From NCBI RefSeq assembly GCF_017815135.1, contig NZ_JAGJCF010000006.1, forward strand, positions 1 through 64,000: 64,000 nt of DNA, written 5' to 3'. The translations under genes and the position numbers were made by a program. The notes under the pieces were generated by a model. It saw only the letters and a program-made list of their open reading frames with translations. It made no database searches and was not told the DNA's origin. The DNA comes from Jiella mangrovi (GTDB taxonomy: Bacteria; Pseudomonadota; Alphaproteobacteria; Rhizobiales; Rhizobiaceae). Shown here piece after piece: positions 29,180 to 37,020 of this stretch; within the stretch, counting starts at the first letter, position 1; each line of letters opens with the position of its first letter.

Positions 29180-31074
29180 CGCGATGCCTCCGCCGAAAGG
29201 GCAACGGGCCGGGACGCCTCGCGTCTGCCGCGCCAGCGCTCGAGCGAGCCGCTGGTGAAAGACGACAGCGAGCCGACGATGCCCTGCGGGAAGGCGACCA
29301 CGAGGAAGACGATGAAGCCGCCGAGGACGAGACGCGAAAGATCGGTTTCGCTCATCAGCCAGATCGTTGCCATGGTGTAGACGATCGCGCCGACGACCGA
29401 GCCGGACACCGTGGCGACACCGCCGAGAAGCACCATGACGAGGGCGTCGATCGAGGTCGGGATCGCCAGGGCGTCGGGGAAGATGCTGCCCTTCAGGAAG
29501 GCGAAGAGCGCACCGGCGAGACCGGCCGCGGTGCCGGAAATCGCGAAGGCGACATATTGCGTGCGCTGGCGCGAAATGCCGATCGATTCCGCCCGCACGC
29601 TCGAATCGCGCACCCCGCGCAGCCGGTAGCCGAAGGGCGAGAAGACGAGGTGGCGCAGGATGAGGACGGTCAGGACGGCGGCGGCGAGCGTCAGCCAGTA
29701 GAAGGCGGCCGGCGAGGAGGCCCATTCGGACGGCCAGACGCCGAGAATGCCGTTGTCGCCGCCGGTGACCTCGACCCACTGGAAGGCGATCGACCAGGTG
29801 ATCTGGGCAAAGGCCAGCGTCAGCATGGCGAAATAGACGCCCGACAGCCGGACGCAGAACCAGCCGAAGACGAGGGCGCCGACGAGGCCGGCCAGGGGCC
29901 CGACGATCAGGGCGAGTTCCATCGGCAGCTGGAACCACTGGATGGCGAACGCCGCACCATAGGCGCCGAGGCCGAAATAGGCGGCGTGGCCGAAGGAATC
30001 GAGGCCGCCCGTCGACATCTGGAATTGCAGGCTCATGGCGAAGATCACGGCGATGAGGATCTGCGCCCCGATGCTGAGGCCATAGGGCCCGAGCACGGCC
30101 GGCAGGGCCGCCGCGAGGAGAACCGACGCTGCGACGAGAACCGCCATTGTCGGCGACCAGGGGTGCCAGGGCCGGGTCGTTTCGCCGATGGTCTTGGCGT
30201 CCGTCGAGACCGGCTTGCCGAGAAAGCCCCAGGGCCGCAGCACCAGGACGACGGCCATGACCAGGAACATCAGGACGAGGGAAATGCCCGGCAGGACGAG
30301 GATGCCGAAGGCGTTGAGCTCGGCGATGAGGACGGCGGCGAGGAAGGCGCCGGTGATCGAGCCGAGGCCGCCGATGACGACGACGACGAAGACTTCCGCG
30401 ATGATGGAAAGGTCCATCAGATGGTTGACGGCCGTGCGGGGGATCTGCAGCGCTCCGCCGAAGGCGGCGAGAAAGATGCCGAGGGTGAAGACGCCCGTGA
30501 AGAGCCATTTCTGGTTCACGCCGAGGGCGGCGACCATGTCGCGATCTTCCGTCGCGGCGCGCACGAGAACGCCCCAGCGGGTGCGATGCATGAGCAGCCA
30601 CAGCGCGCCGAGGACGAGCGGCCCGAGGATGATCAGCAAGATGTCATAGGTCGGCACCGGCAGGCCCATGACCTGGACCGCGCCTTGCAGCCCGGGCGCG
30701 CGCGGGCCGACGAGATCCTGCGCCCCCCAGATCATGTGGACGATGTCCTGGACCATCAGCGTCACGCCGAAGGTCGCCAGCAGTTGGAAAAGCTCGGGCG
30801 CCTGGTAGATGCGTCGCAGCAGCAGCATCTCCAGAAGCGCGCCGATCGCGGCGACGATGATCGCCGCGAGGAAGATGCCGGCCCAGAAGCCGACGACGCC
30901 TTCGAGCCGCAGCGTCAGCGAAAAGGCCACATAGGCGCCCAGCATGTAGAAGGCGCCATGGGCGAAGTTGACGATGCGCGTGACCCCGAAGATCACCGAC
31001 AGGCCGCAGGCCGCCAGGAACAGCGACGCCGCATTGGCAAGTCCGGTCAGGAACTGCACGACATAGAGGGACAT
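29176..31074 (-). CDS. Fused LivH-LivM permease of a Liv-type ABC transporter
   Basis: A 632-residue polytopic inner-membrane protein joining both permease subunits in one chain. Residues about 1-295 are LivH-like (GLSVIFGVTRIVNFAHGAFYMLGAY; RAATEDRDMVAALGV; VVVIGGLGSITGA), and about 330-610 are LivM-like (MSTGGLDSFGHAAYFGLGAY; LRGVRDSSVRAESIGI; LVMVLLGGVATVSGSVVGA). The linker near 296-325 is polar (STDAKTIGETTRP). Each half has about eight membrane helices. Most bacteria encode the two separately; the fusion is known in some alphaproteobacteria. Confidence 0.94.
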   Translation of the reverse strand: MSLYVVQFLTGLANAASLFLAACGLSVIFGVTRIVNFAHGAFYMLGAYVAFSLTLRLEGVVGFWAGIFLAAIIVAAIGALLEMLLLRRIYQAPELFQLLATFGVTLMVQDIVHMIWGAQDLVGPRAPGLQGAVQVMGLPVPTYDILLIILGPLVLGALWLLMHRTRWGVLVRAATEDRDMVAALGVNQKWLFTGVFTLGIFLAAFGGALQIPRTAVNHLMDLSIIAEVFVVVVIGGLGSITGAFLAAVLIAELNAFGILVLPGISLVLMFLVMAVVLVLRPWGFLGKPVSTDAKTIGETTRPWHPWSPTMAVLVAASVLLAAALPAVLGPYGLSIGAQILIAVIFAMSLQFQMSTGGLDSFGHAAYFGLGAYGAAFAIQWFQLPMELALIVGPLAGLVGALVFGWFCVRLSGVYFAMLTLAFAQITWSIAFQWVEVTGGDNGILGVWPSEWASSPAAFYWLTLAAAVLTVLILRHLVFSPFGYRLRGVRDSSVRAESIGISRQRTQYVAFAISGTAAGLAGALFAFLKGSIFPDALAIPTSIDALVMVLLGGVATVSGSVVGAIVYTMATIWLMSETDLSRLVLGGFIVFLVVAFPQGIVGSLSSFTSGSLERWRGRREASRPVALSAEASR

Positions 31075-31121
31075 TTTTATTCGGTTCCTGATCCGATCCT
31101 ATTGAACGCAGGCGGACGTGC

Positions 31122-32333
31122 TCAGCCCTGGGGCCTGAGCTTCTTCACTTCCTCGTCGGAGGGCAGGTAGTCGGCGCCGTCCTTGTAGGTGAAGTCGACC
31201 ATCACGCCCTTGCCGTCCTTGACGGCGGTCTTGCCGACGAAGCTGCCGAACGTCGACTGATGGTCGATGGCCCGGATGGTGATCTCGCCGAAGGGCGTAT
31301 CGACCTTCAGGCCCTTGGCGGCGGCGATGAGGTCTTCGGCCTCGGTCGACTTCGCCTTCCTGAGGATCTCGGCGACGGTCTTCAGCTCGATATAGCCGGC
31401 GACGGAGCCAAGATAGGGGTGCTCGCCATACTTGTCTTCATAGGCCTTCTTGAAGGCGTTGTGCTCCGGCGTGTCGATCGAATACCAGGGGTAGCCGGTG
31501 ACGATCCAGCCTTCCGGCGCCTCGCCTTTCAAAGGCTCGAGATATTCCGGCTCGCCGGTGAGGAAGCTGACGACCGAGCGGTCCTTGAACAGGCCGCGGG
31601 TCGTACCTTCGCGAACGAACTGGACGAGATCGGCGCCGAACTCGACATTGAGGATCGCCTCGGGATTGGCCGCGGCCAGCGCCTGGGCGACCGCGCCGCC
31701 GTCGATCTTGCCGAGCGGCGGCCACTGCTCGGCGACGAATTCGACGTCGGGCCTCGCCTTCTTGAGAAGTTCCTTGAACACCGCGACGGCCGACTGGCCG
31801 TATTCGTAGTTCGGCGCGACGGTGGCCCAGCGCTTGGCCGGCAGCTTCGCCGCCTCTTCGGCGAGCATGGCCGCCTGCATGTAGTTCGAGGGGCGGAGGC
31901 GGAACGTATAGTCGTTGCCCTTCGACCAGATCATCGCGTCGGTCAGAGGCTCGCCGGCGACAAAGACCACCCGCTTCTGCTTGGCGAAGTCGGCGATGGC
32001 CAGGCCGACATTGGACAGGAAGCCGCCGGTGATCAGCGCGACGCCGTCGCGCGAGACCAGCTCGTTGGCGGCGGTGATCGCCGCCCCGGGCTTGCCGCCG
32101 TCGTCCTTGGAGATGACGACGAGCTTGTCGCCATTGATGCCGCCATTGGCGTTGACTTCCTCGACGGCGAGCTGCCAGCCCTTGCGATAGGGCTCGGTGA
32201 AGGCGGGCAGGGCGGAATAGCTGTTGATCTCGCCGACCTTGATGTCGGCAGCCCGACCGGCAGAGGCCGAGGCCATCAGGCCGGCGCCGAGCAGCGCGGC
32301 AAAGCAGACCGTTCGAAACAGTGTCTTCGTCAT
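31122..32333 (-). CDS. Periplasmic substrate-binding protein of the Liv-type transporter
   Basis: A 403-residue LivK/AmiC-type (Peripla_BP_6) binding protein. A signal peptide is clear (MTKTLFRTVCFAALLGAGLM then a cleavage region ASAGRAAD). The mature part has the typical start IKVGEINSYSALPAFTEPYRKGW and the DDGGKPGAAITAANELVSRDGV segment. The ATG at 32333 is chosen because the signal starts there, although the frame is open upstream. It is the first gene of the cluster, behind a palindromic GntR-like site. The ligand class (amino acid, amide or organic acid) is not predictable. Confidence 0.92.
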   Translation of the reverse strand: MTKTLFRTVCFAALLGAGLMASASAGRAADIKVGEINSYSALPAFTEPYRKGWQLAVEEVNANGGINGDKLVVISKDDGGKPGAAITAANELVSRDGVALITGGFLSNVGLAIADFAKQKRVVFVAGEPLTDAMIWSKGNDYTFRLRPSNYMQAAMLAEEAAKLPAKRWATVAPNYEYGQSAVAVFKELLKKARPDVEFVAEQWPPLGKIDGGAVAQALAAANPEAILNVEFGADLVQFVREGTTRGLFKDRSVVSFLTGEPEYLEPLKGEAPEGWIVTGYPWYSIDTPEHNAFKKAYEDKYGEHPYLGSVAGYIELKTVAEILRKAKSTEAEDLIAAAKGLKVDTPFGEITIRAIDHQSTFGSFVGKTAVKDGKGVMVDFTYKDGADYLPSDEEVKKLRPQG

Positions 32334-32407
32334 TTCCAGCCTCTCATCCAGTTGTTGCGGACGCCGCGATTTTCGGAATTGGCGGATCTTACGCCCGGCG
32401 CCGTTGA

Positions 32408-32423
32408 TGTTCGTATACAAACA
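32408..32423. promoter_or_regulatory. GntR-like palindrome upstream of the Liv operon
   Basis: TGTTCGTATACAAACA is palindromic except at one base pair and has the central GTATAC frequently seen in operators of GntR-family (FCD-type) regulators. It lies 75-90 bases upstream of the binding-protein start. No GntR gene lies in the window. Confidence 0.45.
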
Positions 32424-32829
32424 ATCTTGATGCTCTCCGTCAAGCCAATTCGAAGCGGCGCCTAATCTTTCATCACATCACGGCCGATCGACGGCGGCAT
32501 CGCAGGGAGCGCCGATCTTCGGGTCTGGCGGCAACAGCGCGCTTGCCTGACAAGATCGTCCACGCACCCCAGCCGACGCCGCGATCCGCGGCCGAATGCG
32601 CCGCCACGAACGCCGACTTTCTCGAAAATTCGCGCCGTTTAAATCTTGGTAACAGAGCAACCTTGGCGTCGGGGAGCCATTTTCGCCTGTATCGGGCTCG
32701 AGCTTGAGCCCGCGATGCTTCGGCTCGAGGCATTCGATACACAAGGCCGAATAGACGACCGATGCCGGGGATCCATGTCCCGGGCTCGGCACGCCACGGT
32801 GACGTCAACCTCCCATCGAGGCAAAAGCC
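32424..32829. other. Gene-free gap between the divergent Liv and degP genes
   Basis: About 400 bases with no gene I can support; both promoters should lie here. The open frames in it have no family match. The degP ATG at 32830 is preceded by GAGGCAAAAGCC, a usable ribosome site. Confidence 0.5.
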
Positions 32830-34404
32830 ATGACCCATCGATCCATCTTCAGGAACCACCGCGCGGCCGCCTGTCTCGGCGCCGCCATCATCGCCGTTCC
32901 GCTCGCGGCCTATCCCGTTCTGGCAAGCTCCGCCGGCGAGACGGCGTCGTCTGGCTCGCAGACCCCGGTCGACGCCAAGGTGACGACCGACATGCATGCC
33001 GATTCCTACGCCCCGATCGTTTCTGCCGACAAACCGGCGGTGGTGACGATCATCTCGCATATGGACAAGGATTCCTCGCCCGCGGCGGAGCGGGAAGGCG
33101 GCCGGCGGGATCCGCGGCAGATGCCGTTCGACGAATTCATGCGCCGCTTCTTCGGCGACAACGGCCAGGGCATGCCGTTCGGTCCCGGACAGAGCCCGTT
33201 TCAGGAGGCGCCGCACCACGAGATGACGGCGCTCGGCTCCGGCTTCATCATCAACAAGAACGGCACGATCGTCACCAACAATCACGTCGTCGACGGCGGC
33301 ACGGATCTGAAGGTCATTCTCGACGACGGAACCGAACTCCCCGGCAAGGTGATCGGCCGCGATCCGAAATCCGATCTCGCGGTGGTCAAGGTCGATGCCG
33401 GCCATGATCTGCCGGTCATCAGCTGGGGCAATTCCGACGATCTGAAACTCGGCGACCACGTGCTGGCGATCGGCAATCCCTTCGGCATCGGCACCACCGT
33501 GACGTCGGGTATCGTCTCGGCGCGCGGGCGGGATCTGAACGGGGGGCCCTATGACGACTTCATCCAGGTCGACGCGGCGATCAACACCGGCAATTCCGGC
33601 GGCCCGCTGGTCGCCATGAACGGCCAGGTGGTCGGTATCGATTCGGCGATCTATTCGCCGAACGGCGGCAATGTCGGCGTCGGCTTCGCCATTCCCTCCG
33701 ACGAAGCCAAGGGCATCGTCCAGAAGCTGATCGAGCACGGTTCGATCCAGCACGGCTTCCTCGGGGTCGAAATCCAGCCGGTGACCGACGACATCAAGAA
33801 CGCCCTCGGCCTCGACAACAAGCAGGGCGCGCTGGTCGCCAGCGTGAGCGACGGGTCGCCCGCCTCCGAGGCCGGCATCAAGCCCGGCGACATCATCGAA
33901 TCCATCGATGGCAAGTCCGTCGCCGATGCACGGGCGCTGTCGCGCGACGTCGCCGATCTGACGCCCGACACCAAGACTGAGGTGAAGGTCCTGCGCCAGG
34001 GTGACGAGAAGACGCTGCCGATCACCATCGGCAACATGAAGGATGCCGACGAGGTGGCCTCGAACGATGCCGGCGATAGCGGCCAGAGCGGCTATTCCGG
34101 CGGTCGGTCGGTGCTAGGAATGCATCTCGGTGCCCTCGACGACCAGACGCGCAGCGAGTTCGGCCTGTCCGACGACGACTCGGGCGTCGTCGTCGAGAAG
34201 GTCGATCAGGACAGCGCGGCGGCCGACGACGACATCGAGCCCGGCGACTTGATCGTCTCGGTCAACCAGGTGCCGGTGAAGCATGCCAGCGACGTTGAGA
34301 AGGCCGTGCGCAAGGCCCGCGACGACGGGCGCAAGCAGGTGCTCCTGCTCGTCGAAAGGGGTGACCAGACGCAGTTCGTCGCCCTGCCGACAAAAAATGG
34401 CTGA
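32830..34404 (+). CDS. degP: Periplasmic serine endoprotease, DegP/HtrA (Do) family
   Basis: A 524-residue protease/chaperone that degrades misfolded envelope proteins. A signal peptide covers about residues 1-33 (Ala-rich core). The trypsin-like domain has His152 (TNNHVVDGG), Asp182 (KSDLAVVKV) and Ser256 (NTGNSGGPL). Two PDZ domains follow, near 300-390 (HGFLGVEIQPV) and 415-515. An Asp/Gln-rich linker (SNDAGDSGQSGYSGGRS) separates them. A Met/Pro/Gly-rich insert (EGGRRDPRQMPFDEFMRRFFG) comes before the catalytic core, as in many alphaproteobacterial DegP. It is a single gene, divergent from the Liv operon. Confidence 0.95.
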   Translation: MTHRSIFRNHRAAACLGAAIIAVPLAAYPVLASSAGETASSGSQTPVDAKVTTDMHADSYAPIVSADKPAVVTIISHMDKDSSPAAEREGGRRDPRQMPFDEFMRRFFGDNGQGMPFGPGQSPFQEAPHHEMTALGSGFIINKNGTIVTNNHVVDGGTDLKVILDDGTELPGKVIGRDPKSDLAVVKVDAGHDLPVISWGNSDDLKLGDHVLAIGNPFGIGTTVTSGIVSARGRDLNGGPYDDFIQVDAAINTGNSGGPLVAMNGQVVGIDSAIYSPNGGNVGVGFAIPSDEAKGIVQKLIEHGSIQHGFLGVEIQPVTDDIKNALGLDNKQGALVASVSDGSPASEAGIKPGDIIESIDGKSVADARALSRDVADLTPDTKTEVKVLRQGDEKTLPITIGNMKDADEVASNDAGDSGQSGYSGGRSVLGMHLGALDDQTRSEFGLSDDDSGVVVEKVDQDSAAADDDIEPGDLIVSVNQVPVKHASDVEKAVRKARDDGRKQVLLLVERGDQTQFVALPTKNG

Positions 34405-34423
34405 TGAGCCGGAACGAGGGCGG

Positions 34424-34489
34424 GTGGAACGCTTGCGGAAGCCGGCGTTCCACACGGCCCTTGGCCGCAGGCGCCCGTTTCGACGGGCG
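34424..34489. terminator. Two hairpins between convergent degP and iolB
   Basis: GTGGAACGC (34424-34432) pairs perfectly with GCGTTCCAC (34445-34453). Next, CGCCCGT-TTCG-ACGGGCG at 34472-34489 forms a 7-bp stem with a UUCG tetraloop. Neither has a T-run. In a 194-base convergent gap they most likely mark the ends of both transcripts. Confidence 0.5.
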
Positions 34490-34598
34490 AAGCTGTGGCC
34501 GATGCGGCGATCATGCGCGAGGATGGCGGTCTTGACCGGGATCGGCGATCGCCGTCGGTGCGATGGTGCGGGCGCGATGATCCGGGCCGCCCAGCGGC

Positions 34599-35423
34599 TC
34601 AGGCGTCGCGCTTGGCGATCCAGTCGTGGTCGGGATGGTTCTTGAAGCGCCATTTGCGCAAAGGGCCGGCCATGACGTTGAGATAATACATCTCGTAGCC
34701 GTATGGCGCCGCGCAGGGGTGATGGCCTTTCGGCACCAGCACCACGTCGTGGTTGGAGACGCTCATCGTCTCGTCGAGCGTGCCGTCCTCGGTGAACACC
34801 CGCTGATGGCCATAGCCCTGCGCCGGGTTCAGCCGGTGGTAATAGGTCTCTTCCAGATACGTCATGTCCGGAAAGGCGTCCTCGTCGTGGCGATGCGGCG
34901 GATAGGACGACCAGTGGCCGGCGGGGGTGAAGACCTCCGTCACCAGCAGCGAGTCCGCGACGTCGCGCTCCTCCATGGCGATGGCGTTGATGTGGCGAAG
35001 GTTGGTGCCCTTGCCGCGGTTCGCGAGCGAAATGCCTTCGGGGCCGATGCGTTTCGCCTCATGGTCGCCGGAGCCGGGTGCGGTGCAGACGGCGAGGGTG
35101 CAGGCCGTGGTGGCCGTCGCCGACCATTCGCCCCCGTTCGGCACGTAGAGGCAATGGGGCGGGGTCTTGTCGAAGACGTCCATGCGATCGCCCATCTCGC
35201 CGAAGTCTTCGCCATTCGCCGAGAGCTTCGCCTTTCCTTCGACGAGGACGAGGATCGCCTCGCGGCTCCCCGTCGCCTCGCCGGCGCTTTCGCCGGGCGC
35301 GAGACGATAGAGCGAAAAGCCGACATAGGCCCAGTCCGGTGCGAGCCCGCTCCTGGCGCTTTCGGGGGTGATGGCGTGGACCTTGCCGGTGGTGCCGGCG
35401 GGTTTGCGCAACAGATCGCTCAT
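34599..35423 (-). CDS. iolB: 5-deoxy-glucuronate isomerase
   Basis: Isomerises 5-deoxy-D-glucuronate to 2-deoxy-5-keto-D-gluconate in myo-inositol catabolism. The 274-residue bicupin shows the IolB metal-binding segment PPHRHDEDAFPD (His and Glu ligands), SNHDVVLVPKGHHPCAAPYGYEMYY near the end and NPDHDW-like KNHPDHDW at the C terminus. The ATG at 35423 with an AAGGAG site is preferred over one at 35444. It is the last gene of the iol operon, 94 bases after iolE, and faces degP. Confidence 0.93.
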   Translation of the reverse strand: MSDLLRKPAGTTGKVHAITPESARSGLAPDWAYVGFSLYRLAPGESAGEATGSREAILVLVEGKAKLSANGEDFGEMGDRMDVFDKTPPHCLYVPNGGEWSATATTACTLAVCTAPGSGDHEAKRIGPEGISLANRGKGTNLRHINAIAMEERDVADSLLVTEVFTPAGHWSSYPPHRHDEDAFPDMTYLEETYYHRLNPAQGYGHQRVFTEDGTLDETMSVSNHDVVLVPKGHHPCAAPYGYEMYYLNVMAGPLRKWRFKNHPDHDWIAKRDA

Positions 35424-35517
35424 CTCAGCGCTCCTTTTCGTCATTCATCGTCTTCCCAATCCGAGTGGCACGGCGCTTCGCCCTGCCGCCCGATCTCTCA
35501 CGGGAGAGGGCGCCCGC

Positions 35518-36426
35518 TCACGACGCTTCGGAGAGCCCTGCCTCTTTTGCCAGCGCCTTGAGGGTCTTCAGCCCCAGCGACTGATACTCGACCGGCTCGC
35601 GAACCGCGGGGTCCTGCTCGGCCTCGATGACGATCCAGCCGGCATAGCCGTTGTCGGCGAGCAGCTTCAGGCAGGGCGCGAAATCGACGCCGCCCTCCGC
35701 GTCGCCCGGCACGGTGAAGACGCCGCGCCTGACACCCTCCAGAAAGGACAGCCCGTCACGGCGGACCTCGGCCATCACCTCGGGCCTCACGTTCTTCGCA
35801 TGGAAATGCGAAACGCGGCCGATATGCTTGGCGAGATAGGGCGCCGGATCGACGCCGTTGCCGCCGAAATAGAAGTGCCCGGCATCGAAGAGCAGCCGCG
35901 TCGCCGGGCCGGTATGGGCCATGAACAGGTCGAGCTCGGCCGGCGTCTCGACCACCGTTCCCATGTGATGGTGATAGACCAGCGGCACGCCCTCGGCCGC
36001 GCAGTGCTCCGCCACCTGCTCGACCTTCTCGCCGAACTCCGCCCAGCGCTCCTTCGGCAGCACCGGCGAGGCGGCAAGGCTGGCGGCATCGTTGCCGTGG
36101 ATGGCGTTGGACGTCTCGCAGGCGATGCAGACCGTGCAGCCCATCGCCTTCAGCCGGTCGAGATGCGGCTGGATCAGCGCGATCTCCGCCTCGGCCGACT
36201 GGGTGAGGAGATTCATGGAATACCAGGCGGAGACGAAAGCGAGGCCATGCGGCTCCAGCGTGGCTTTCAGCTCGGCCGGATCCCAGGGCATCTTGTGGCC
36301 GTTCTCGATGCCGGCAAAGCCGATTGCGGCGGCCTCCGAGAGACAGGTTTCGAGAGGGATGTCGGCCCCGAGGGTTTGGTCGTCATCGTTCGACCAGGCG
36401 ATGGGGTTGGTGCCGAAGCGGATCAT
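35518..36426 (-). CDS. iolE: Inosose (2-keto-myo-inositol) dehydratase
   Basis: Dehydrates 2-keto-myo-inositol to 3D-trihydroxycyclohexane-1,2-dione. A 302-residue xylose-isomerase-like TIM barrel: [13 protein letters not shown] at the start, then metal ligands in [31 protein letters not shown] and VIEAEQDP. It is separated from iolD by 594 bases filled with nested inverted repeats but keeps the same direction; it may need its own promoter or depend on readthrough. Confidence 0.94.
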   Translation of the reverse strand: MIRFGTNPIAWSNDDDQTLGADIPLETCLSEAAAIGFAGIENGHKMPWDPAELKATLEPHGLAFVSAWYSMNLLTQSAEAEIALIQPHLDRLKAMGCTVCIACETSNAIHGNDAASLAASPVLPKERWAEFGEKVEQVAEHCAAEGVPLVYHHHMGTVVETPAELDLFMAHTGPATRLLFDAGHFYFGGNGVDPAPYLAKHIGRVSHFHAKNVRPEVMAEVRRDGLSFLEGVRRGVFTVPGDAEGGVDFAPCLKLLADNGYAGWIVIEAEQDPAVREPVEYQSLGLKTLKALAKEAGLSEAS

Positions 36427-36512
36427 TTGTGGGGTCCTGTTGGAGGGGCGATCTGGTTTTCTTAAGGTTCAGGATGCGGTTGCGGGATTGTGCTTCGAAC
36501 GATCGGCCGCGC

Positions 36513-36978
36513 CGCACCCCCCTCTGCCTGCCGGACTCCGGGGCGAGCCGCCGGTCTCGCCCGTCCTTCGCCCCCTCCACAAGGGGAGAGATCGATGGTT
36601 GGGGTCGTCCGCGCCTCTTGCGGCGTTGCAAAGGAGGAGCGAACACCAACGCGCCGTCATTCTCGGGCCCCGTCCCGAGAATCCAGAGCAACGTTGGCGG
36701 CAGGGCATTTTTCGTTCCATGTTCAGGCGTTTGTGGCGCACTCCTGGATTCTCGGGACGGGGCCCGAGAATGACGAAGCCGCAATGTTTGCGGCCACTCC
36801 TGACCCGATATTCGGATGAAGATCGGAGGGGTAGAGACGCTGGCGAGATGTGTTCGGAACTCGCGGGAAAGAAGCGCGCCAAGGCCGGAAGCTGCCGATC
36901 TCCCCCCTTGTGGGGGGTCCGAAGGACGGGCGAGACCGGCGGCTCGCCCCGGAGTCCGGCAGGGCAGAGGGGGGCGCG
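36513..36978. repeat. Large outer inverted repeat in the iolE-iolD gap
   Basis: The arms at 36513-36594 and 36896-36978 are inverted copies of about 82 nt with a few mismatches and small indels. A core of over 40 nt, which includes GGACTCCGGGGCGAGCCGCC, is identical. Ends read CCCCCTCTGC… and …AGATCG, with a CACAAGGGG segment inside. They flank about 300 bases that contain the smaller 32-nt-arm element. The layout resembles mosaic intergenic elements (RIME-like) of rhizobia; that assignment is inference. No gene is present. Confidence 0.85.
36655..36775. repeat. Intergenic inverted-repeat element, copy 2 (inner repeat)
   Basis: Arms at 36655-36686 and 36744-36775 are perfect 32-nt reverse complements and identical to the arms at 11681-11810. 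The spacer is 57 nt and shares only patchy similarity with the 66-nt spacer of the first copy. This copy lies inside the larger inverted repeat at 36513-36978, so one mobile or amplifying element probably inserted into another. Confidence 0.88.
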
Positions 36979-37020
36979 CCGGGCGCGGCAATGGACGGCG
37001 TTTCGTCAACGGACTGCCCC

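Noticed and set aside
29167-31170. A 667-codon plus-strand open frame opposite the Liv permease
   Set aside because: It is highly charged, without domain or signal, and antisense to an obvious membrane protein.
32473-33753. A 426-codon minus-strand open frame over the degP promoter and gene
   Set aside because: It is antisense to degP and has no conserved motif; degP has a full catalytic triad.
36427-37020. Searching the nested repeats for a CRISPR array
   Set aside because: There are two pairs of inverted repeats, not regularly spaced direct repeats, and no cas genes.
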